From: Paraconexibacter sp040581415
GTDB taxonomy: Bacteria; Actinomycetota; Thermoleophilia; Solirubrobacterales; Solirubrobacteraceae
Direction of reading: 5' to 3'
DNA length: 64,000 nt
NCBI RefSeq assembly: GCF_040581415.1
Contig: NZ_CP114014.1
Coordinates: 930,001-994,000, forward strand
A model generated the notes under the pieces. The model did not search any database, was not told where the DNA came from, and saw nothing but the letters and a program-made list of their open reading frames with translations. The position numbers were made by a program, and so were the translations under genes. Positions 59,336 through 64,000 of the stretch are shown one piece after another (the stretch's first letter is position 1; the number at the start of each line of letters is the position of its first letter).

Positions 59336-60811
59336 TCATCCGACCGGGACCGGGACCAGCGGCGCGTCGGTCGCCACCCGGGTGAAACGGCCGTTCACGC
59401 GCGGTGCCGGCCTGCGGTCCAGCAGGGCGTCGACCTCGGCGCTGAGCAGGCGCGGCAGGTCCACCGCGCGCGGCAGCGCGTCCGGGTCGGCGTGCAGCCC
59501 CAGGTGGAGGTCCTGGTCGTGGGACACCATGCCGACCGCCAGCCCGTGGGCGTGCCCGATCGGGACGACGGGGCAGAGCTCGTCCAGCTGCGCGCCGAAC
59601 AGGCGTAGCGGGTCCCGCGGGCCGCGGACGTTCGACACCGTCAGGTTGAACGCGTGGGCGGACGCCGCCACGCGCAGCGCGGCGTCGCGCGCGGGGCCGC
59701 GTAGCAGGCCGACCCCGCGGAGCAGCGTCTGCTGCCCGTCCGCGCGGCCGGTCTGCTTGAACCGCTCGGTCTGCCGCCGGACGTCCGCCAGTCGTGCGCC
59801 GGCGCTGTCCAGGTGGAGCGGCAGCCACACCGTCACCTGCGAGATCCGGTTCCCGAGCTCGCCGTACTCCTCCGGTCGTCGCACGCTCACCGGGATCATC
59901 GCCTTCAGCGGCACGGGCTCGTGGCCGGACTCGATGGTCAGGGCACGCAGCGCCCCGGATGCGATCGCGAGGGCGACGTCGTTGATCGTCCCCCCGTGTG
60001 CGGCCCGTGCGGCGCGGACATCGGCGAGCGGGATCCGGTGGCCGACGAGGGTCCGCCGCGGCCCGTTCGCGGCGTTGACGATCGACCCCGACGGCGACGC
60101 GGGTGAAAGCAGGTCCTCGCGGACGGTGTCGACGAGCTGCCGCGCGGTGCGCAGTCCCGCCTGAGCACGGGACCGTGGGCGACGAACTGCACCGATGCCC
60201 TCGCGCACCAGCGATCGCGCGACTCCCGCGCCGTCGCCCAATGCGCCGGCAGCAGCGTTCAGGCGGCCGGGTGCAGCCGCCGGGGTCCACGGGACCGGCG
60301 CACCGTCCTCGGCGTCCGCGTCCAGGAGCAGGCCCGCGAGCAGCAACGCCGCGGTGCCGTCGGCCATCGCGTGATGCACCCGGCCGACGACCGCGACGCG
60401 CCCGTCCCCGAGCCGGGGGACGAGCACCACCTGCCAGAGCGGCCGCGTGCGGTCGAGCGGCTCGGACAGCACCGCGTCGCGCAGCCGCGCGAAGCTCTCG
60501 TCGCTGACGACGGTCTCCGCGCCGGTCAGCTCGACGATGTGCGCGTCGAGGTCGAACCGCTCGTCGTCGACCCACCGCGGCTCGCCGAGCGGGCCGAGCG
60601 GCGACGCGCTCAGCCGCTGCCGGCAGCGCGGCAGCCAGTGCAGGCGGGCGGCCGCGCGGTCGCGGAGCCCGGCGACGGTGGGACGCGCGGCTCCCGGCGC
60701 CACGGTGAAGGTGGCGCTCCAGCCGATGTGCATGTGGGCCCGGTTCGTCTCCACCTTCAGGAAGGCGGAGTCGACGGGGGTGAGTCGCTGACCGTGCGAG
60801 GTCGTGGGCAT
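59336..60811 (-). CDS. Wax ester synthase/diacylglycerol acyltransferase (WS/DGAT)
   Basis: 491 aa from ATG 60811 with GGAGG 8 nt upstream. The catalytic motif HHxxxDG is intact in 'VVGRVHHAMADGTAALLL' (His146-His147). 'LTPVDSAFLKVE' near the start and 'TVSNVRGPRDPLRLFG' and 'GGTINDVALAIASGALR' are further WS/DGAT signatures. It esterifies diacylglycerol or fatty alcohol with acyl-CoA to make storage lipid. Together with plsB at 19586 it supports triacylglycerol formation. Confidence 0.93.
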   Translation of the reverse strand: MPTTSHGQRLTPVDSAFLKVETNRAHMHIGWSATFTVAPGAARPTVAGLRDRAAARLHWLPRCRQRLSASPLGPLGEPRWVDDERFDLDAHIVELTGAETVVSDESFARLRDAVLSEPLDRTRPLWQVVLVPRLGDGRVAVVGRVHHAMADGTAALLLAGLLLDADAEDGAPVPWTPAAAPGRLNAAAGALGDGAGVARSLVREGIGAVRRPRSRAQAGLRTARQLVDTVREDLLSPASPSGSIVNAANGPRRTLVGHRIPLADVRAARAAHGGTINDVALAIASGALRALTIESGHEPVPLKAMIPVSVRRPEEYGELGNRISQVTVWLPLHLDSAGARLADVRRQTERFKQTGRADGQQTLLRGVGLLRGPARDAALRVAASAHAFNLTVSNVRGPRDPLRLFGAQLDELCPVVPIGHAHGLAVGMVSHDQDLHLGLHADPDALPRAVDLPRLLSAEVDALLDRRPAPRVNGRFTRVATDAPLVPVPVG

Positions 60812-60934
60812 GTGGGGTGCCTCCGTCTTTCGCTGGTGTGCGGCGGGTAGCCGCGGGGCTACCGAGCGTCCCACCGTAGGAGCCGCTGTCAACGGCAGGA
60901 CACCGCACGTTCACACGCAGACGGGATCCGTCGC

Positions 60935-61828
60935 TCACCACCGGGCGCCGTTCTCCCTGAGGAGCTGCAGCGCGCGGACCGTCAGCTGGCCGCGCCACTC
61001 GAGCGCGGCGGCCGGGGAGTAGCTCGCCCACTCCAGCGGCCAGCCGCCGTCCGGCTCCTGCTGGCCGGCGAGGCGCTCGAGCTCGTCGTCGATCAGCGCC
61101 GGTGCGATGTGTGCGCGCAGCGCGGTGCCGGGGGCCGGGACCAGGTCGAGCGGCCGCATCGCCTCGTCGGCGAGGCCACCGGCGACGGGCAGGCGACCGT
61201 CCGGCGGGATCAGCTCCGCCAGCCGTGAGAGGACGGTGGGGGCGTCCGGATGGCCGTCGTGCACGCGATCCAGAAGACGCAGCGCGAAGGCCAGCTCCAG
61301 GGCGTGGGCGTCCGGACCGAGGCGGCCGGCCGCCGCGACGCAGTAGTCGGTCGCGGTCGCGAGCCACGGGTGCGCGGCGACGGCCGGGTCGTGGTCGGCG
61401 ACGCGCCACGCGGCCGTGGCGACGATCGCGGTGATCTGCAGCGAGGACGCCGCCGGATCGGCGTCGGTCCAGAACGGCGCGCACCCGGACGGGTCGGGGA
61501 CGGGCAGCGCGAACGGCAGGCCCCCGTCGGGGAGCGTGACCCGGGCGAGCCAGTCGCAGAGCTCGGCCGCGCGCGGGCTGGTCGCCGGGGCAGCGTCGGC
61601 GAAGACCTCGAAGGCGTGGAGCGCCCCGCCGGGCTGGCTCGTCGCCGACCGCAGATCGGGCTCGAGCCCGCGACCGTAGCCGCCGTCGGCGCTCCGGTAG
61701 GGCTCGAGCGCGGCGAGCAACGGCGCGGCCTCGCCGTCGGGCTCGCTCAGCCGCTCGAAGCGACGCCGGTCCAGGAGGCGCCCATGGGTGGCCATGAACG
61801 CCGCCGCTGCGGGAAGGTCGATCTGCAT
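60935..61828 (-). CDS. Hypothetical protein with terpenoid-cyclase/prenyltransferase-like alpha-toroid
   Basis: 297 aa from ATG 61828. Helical repeats with Gly-Gly turns such as 'YRSADGGYGRGLEPDL', 'VTLPDGGLPFAL' and 'QQEPDGGWPLEWASYSPAAA' resemble the QW-type motifs of the squalene-cyclase/prenyltransferase alpha-alpha toroid. No DxDD motif, so it is not a functional triterpene cyclase. No signal peptide. Role unknown; between the WS/DGAT and YceI genes. Confidence 0.7.
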   Translation of the reverse strand: MQIDLPAAAAFMATHGRLLDRRRFERLSEPDGEAAPLLAALEPYRSADGGYGRGLEPDLRSATSQPGGALHAFEVFADAAPATSPRAAELCDWLARVTLPDGGLPFALPVPDPSGCAPFWTDADPAASSLQITAIVATAAWRVADHDPAVAAHPWLATATDYCVAAAGRLGPDAHALELAFALRLLDRVHDGHPDAPTVLSRLAELIPPDGRLPVAGGLADEAMRPLDLVPAPGTALRAHIAPALIDDELERLAGQQEPDGGWPLEWASYSPAAALEWRGQLTVRALQLLRENGARW

Positions 61829-61930
61829 TCCGACAGCATGCGCCACGCGCGGCAGCGTGTCTTGTCGGTTTCGGTCATCGCGCCGGGCCTCGCCGGTGAC
61901 AGCAGGGCACGGCGAGTCGCGCCGCGGGCG

Positions 61931-62470
61931 TCAGTCGGCGCGGTCGAGCACGAGCTTCGCCGTCAGCTCGGCGTCGCCCTTGACCATGCCGAACTTGCTC
62001 CAGCCGATCCCGGCGGCCGTGCGGTCGACCGAGACCTTGGTGCTCAGGTGCAGCCGCCCGTCGTCCGACGAGGACGCCGTGACGGGGACCTCCAGGCGCA
62101 GGTTGGTGGCACGCAGCTGGAGCGTGCCGGTCGCGTGCAGGGCCCCGTCCGGCGCGGTCTGCAGGTCGGTCAGGACGAAGGTCACGGTGGGGTGGTTCTC
62201 GACGTCGAAGAAGTCCGCGGACCGCAGGTGCTTGTCCCGCGGGCCGAGCTTCGTGTCGAGGCTCGCGGCCTGGGCCACCAGCTCGCCCCTGACGTTGCCG
62301 GGGGTCGACGTCAGCGTCCCGCCGAACTCCTTGAAGGTGCCCTTGACCGGCACCAGCCCGAATCCGCCCTTCGCCTTGAACCCGAGCGTGCTGGCCGCGG
62401 GATCGACGCGCCAGGTGCCGTCGGGAACCCGGCCGGCGGTGGACGGGGATGCGGCGGTGTCGGTGCTCAT
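61931..62470 (-). CDS. YceI-family lipid-binding protein
   Basis: 179 aa from ATG 62470. YceI fold: 'GTWRVDPAASTLGFKAKGGF', 'VKGTFKEFGGTL', 'RDKHLRSADFFDVENHPTVT' and 'DRTAAGIGWSKFGMVKGDAE'. These lipocalin-like barrels bind polyisoprenoid or fatty amide ligands. No signal peptide, so probably cytoplasmic. Divergent from the ECF sigma gene. Confidence 0.93.
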   Translation of the reverse strand: MSTDTAASPSTAGRVPDGTWRVDPAASTLGFKAKGGFGLVPVKGTFKEFGGTLTSTPGNVRGELVAQAASLDTKLGPRDKHLRSADFFDVENHPTVTFVLTDLQTAPDGALHATGTLQLRATNLRLEVPVTASSSDDGRLHLSTKVSVDRTAAGIGWSKFGMVKGDAELTAKLVLDRAD

Positions 62471-62645
62471 CAGGTGGAACCTCTGTGTCCGGACGGCGAG
62501 CCCTGGGGCCGAGTGGCCCGCAATGTGACTCTCCCTGACCGTAGCGGCGGATAGGGTCCGGGAACGACCGGGTGCTCCCCGGCGGGGACGAAAGCTGTGA
62601 CGGGGGACAGGGGAAGGCCGTTGCACCTCGGTGCAGCAGCGCAGC

Positions 62646-63206
62646 ATGATGGCGACCATCGGACTCAGGACCGGCCGGCGACAGACCTCACGCGTGGACG
62701 CGCGCGCCGTGGACTTCGAGCGTGTCTGGCAGGAGAACCTCACCGTCGTGCACCGCTTCGTCACGCACATGGTCCGTGACGCCGTCCTCGCCGAGGACAT
62801 CACCGCCACCGCCTTCGAGCGCGCGTGGCGCCACTGGGACAGCTTCGATCCCCGCCGGGGACGCCCGTCCACCTGGCTCTGCCACATCGCGCGGAACCTC
62901 GCGGTCGACTACCTGCGGCGCGCGGGGCGGACCGTCGCCACCGAGCACGACGCGCTCGACCGGCTCGCGCCCGCAAGCACCGACCGCATCTGGGAGGGGC
63001 TGCCGCCGACCATGATCGCGGCCGTCGGGCGGCTCTCCGCGGTCGAGCGCGAGATCGTGGTGATGCGCGTGCTGCTCGACTTCTCCTGCGAAGAGGCCGC
63101 GGAGGTGGTCGGGGTCTCGAAGACGGCCTGCTCGACGTACCTCTCTCGCGCGCTGCTGAAGCTGCGCGGCGGTCTTCCCGACCTGGCCCCGGCGGGGCTC
63201 TCATGA
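62646..63206 (+). CDS. ECF-type RNA polymerase sigma factor
   Basis: 186 aa from ATG 62646; GTG 62631 is an alternative start. Sigma region 2: 'ITATAFERAWRHWDSFDPRR' and 'WLCHIARNLAVDYLRRAGR'. Region 4: 'LSAVEREIVVMRVLLDFSCE' with helix-turn-helix 'AAEVVGVSKTACSTYLSRAL'. It directs polymerase to a stress regulon. The downstream gene overlaps by ATGA and looks like its membrane anti-sigma factor. Confidence 0.9.
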   Translation: MMATIGLRTGRRQTSRVDARAVDFERVWQENLTVVHRFVTHMVRDAVLAEDITATAFERAWRHWDSFDPRRGRPSTWLCHIARNLAVDYLRRAGRTVATEHDALDRLAPASTDRIWEGLPPTMIAAVGRLSAVEREIVVMRVLLDFSCEEAAEVVGVSKTACSTYLSRALLKLRGGLPDLAPAGLS

Positions 63207-64000
63207 CGGACGACCGGCGCCCGATCGACGACCTGCTCGCCGACGACCCCGAGGTCGCGGCGGATCTCGCCGCGGTCGACCCCGACGAGCTCGACGAGGT
63301 GCTGGCGCTGCTGCGCTCCGCGCCGGCGGCAGCGCCGTCCGCCGACCTGCGCGAGCGCGTCCAGGCGATCACGGCCAGGTCCGCCCCGGCCGCCGCTGCG
63401 GCGCCGGTGCGGTGGCGCGGGCGCCTGTGGGCCGGGGGCGGTGCGGGTGCGCTGGCGGCCGGCCTGGTCGTGGCCGTGCTGCTCAGCGGCGGCACGGACG
63501 GCACCGGTGGCGGGTCGACGGGTGGGGACCGCATCGCCTCGGGGACGGGGAAGGCGGCGTCGACGGGGACGACGTCCGCGACTCCCGGGGCGTCGGCGAC
63601 GCCGGCGCCCGTGAAGCCGCAGGGCGATGCGGAGCGGAGCCGGCCGTCGCGGTCAGGGCGCTCGCCGAAGCGCGCGGCACCGGTGCCGTCCGCGCCGCTT
63701 CCCGGCGGGGCGGACAACGGCACCGGCAACGGCTCGTCCGGCGCGGGCTGCCCGACCGCGACCGCGGCCGGGTCCGGCCTCGTCGCGCTACGGGTGGGGG
63801 ATGGGCGGCAGCCGGCCGTCGCGGGCACCATCGACCGCCGCCGGCTCCGAGCCGCGAGCACGCTCGGCACGGTCCGGCCGAGCGAGGTGCGCTCCGCGGC
63901 GCCGGGCCACGCGACCACGCCGACCGGATCCACACCGGGCACGGTCCGGCAGCGTCAGCTGCGCCGCGCGGCGCCGGGCCAGGCAACCACGCCGACCGAA
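63203..64000 (+). CDS. Putative membrane anti-sigma factor, 3' partial
   Basis: ATG 63203 overlaps the sigma stop; 266 codons are visible and the frame is still open at the window end. The acidic helical N-terminus ('DDLLADDPEVAADLAAVDPD') could bind the sigma factor. One membrane helix ('LWAGGGAGALAAGLVVAVLL', about residues 75-95) follows, then a long Thr/Gly/Pro/Ala-rich extracytoplasmic stalk. No HxxxCxxC zinc motif is seen. From 63866 a 72-bp (24-residue) tandem repeat begins ('GTVRPSEVRSAAPGHATTPT', then 'GTVRQRQLRRAAPGQATTPT'). Confidence 0.65.
   Translation, partial: MTDDRRPIDDLLADDPEVAADLAAVDPDELDEVLALLRSAPAAAPSADLRERVQAITARSAPAAAAAPVRWRGRLWAGGGAGALAAGLVVAVLLSGGTDGTGGGSTGGDRIASGTGKAASTGTTSATPGASATPAPVKPQGDAERSRPSRSGRSPKRAAPVPSAPLPGGADNGTGNGSSGAGCPTATAAGSGLVALRVGDGRQPAVAGTIDRRRLRAASTLGTVRPSEVRSAAPGHATTPTGSTPGTVRQRQLRRAAPGQATTPTE
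63866..64000 (+). repeat. 72-bp tandem repeats in the anti-sigma gene
   Basis: Units start at GGCACGGTCCGG, 63866 and 63938; the second is cut by the window end. In frame, they add 24 residues each to the extracytoplasmic stalk. Confidence 0.7.

Noticed and set aside
59214..61484. Long minus frame over the hairpin repeats and acyltransferase
   Set aside because: Out of frame with the WS/DGAT gene, Arg-rich shadow; its repeat-derived peptides come from the palindromic DNA.
62560..62600. ECF autoregulated promoter (GGGAAC-like -35) before the sigma gene
   Set aside because: A GGGAAC is present but no matching -10 at the right spacing could be fixed.

Overview
The window is a very GC-rich bacterial chromosome segment with dense genes, many GTG starts and many 1-8 nt gene overlaps. 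Gene content points to a high-GC actinobacterium: MCE/RND lipid-transport genes, a wax-ester/DGAT acyltransferase, a PlsB-type acyltransferase, a DUF2277 protein, PucR and AraC regulators, and an Amt/PII pair. A member of the Thermoleophilia (Solirubrobacterales-like) is my best guess. That is an inference from gene content and style, not from a marker gene; the only RNA gene seen is tRNA-Arg(ACG).

Layout. 1-6.3 kb: the 3' part of an MCE operon (MCE protein, MMPL/RND transporter, three or four membrane or accessory proteins). 6.4-14.2 kb: aldehyde dehydrogenase, TetR, an AraC-DinB pair in two frames, a PPOX-fold protein, a metallo-beta-lactamase-fold hydrolase, an APC permease and a two-gene ABC exporter behind a MerR-type promoter. 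14.2-22 kb: a secreted nuclease-like protein, an RTX-repeat protein, acyl-CoA dehydrogenase, DUF2277, tRNA-Arg, PlsB and a secreted unknown. 22.3-25.9 kb: amt-PII followed by a NarL-type two-component system. 25.9-30.3 kb: a carotenoid operon (type 2 IPP isomerase, crtI, crtB, crtY), all translationally coupled. 30.4-33.3 kb: trkA-trkH potassium uptake. 33.3-39.4 kb: two paralogous DUF485/SSS carboxylate symporter pairs placed around a LytS/LytTR two-component system. 39.5-42.5 kb: alpha/beta hydrolase, PucR regulator, a 0.5 kb repeat-bearing noncoding stretch and an ArsC-like reductase.

42.5-53.5 kb is the most unusual part. A TetR regulator faces a long operon of cytochrome P450, aldehyde dehydrogenase, SDR, a 768-aa protein with an N-terminal phosphohistidine swivel domain, a PPDK-like protein that lacks the PEP/pyruvate barrel, a DUF7064/7065-like protein and a fused APH-kinase/DUF7064-like protein. 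It reads as a pathway that oxidises a hydrophobic substrate and phosphorylates an intermediate; substrate and product are unknown.

53.5-64 kb: DUF4287, a small catalase-family peroxidase, AzlCD, a hotdog thioesterase, an ABC1/UbiB kinase divergent from rsgA (with a CRP-like box, a consensus promoter and a 14-codon leader ORF), a WS/DGAT acyltransferase, a terpenoid-cyclase-fold-like protein, YceI, and an ECF sigma/anti-sigma pair that runs off the end.

Three sequence-level themes stand out. First, a -10-like hexamer lies only 6-9 nt before many start codons, suggesting frequent leaderless mRNAs, two of which would begin with tiny upstream ORFs before trkA and rsgA. Second, there are dispersed or tandem palindromic repeats in convergent gaps: two 45-bp copies at 14.2 and 39.5 kb, and a 64-bp tandem pair at 59.2 kb. 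Third, there are clear operator-like motifs: a LytTR direct repeat, a MerR-type 19-bp-spaced promoter, a TetR palindrome and a CRP-type box.
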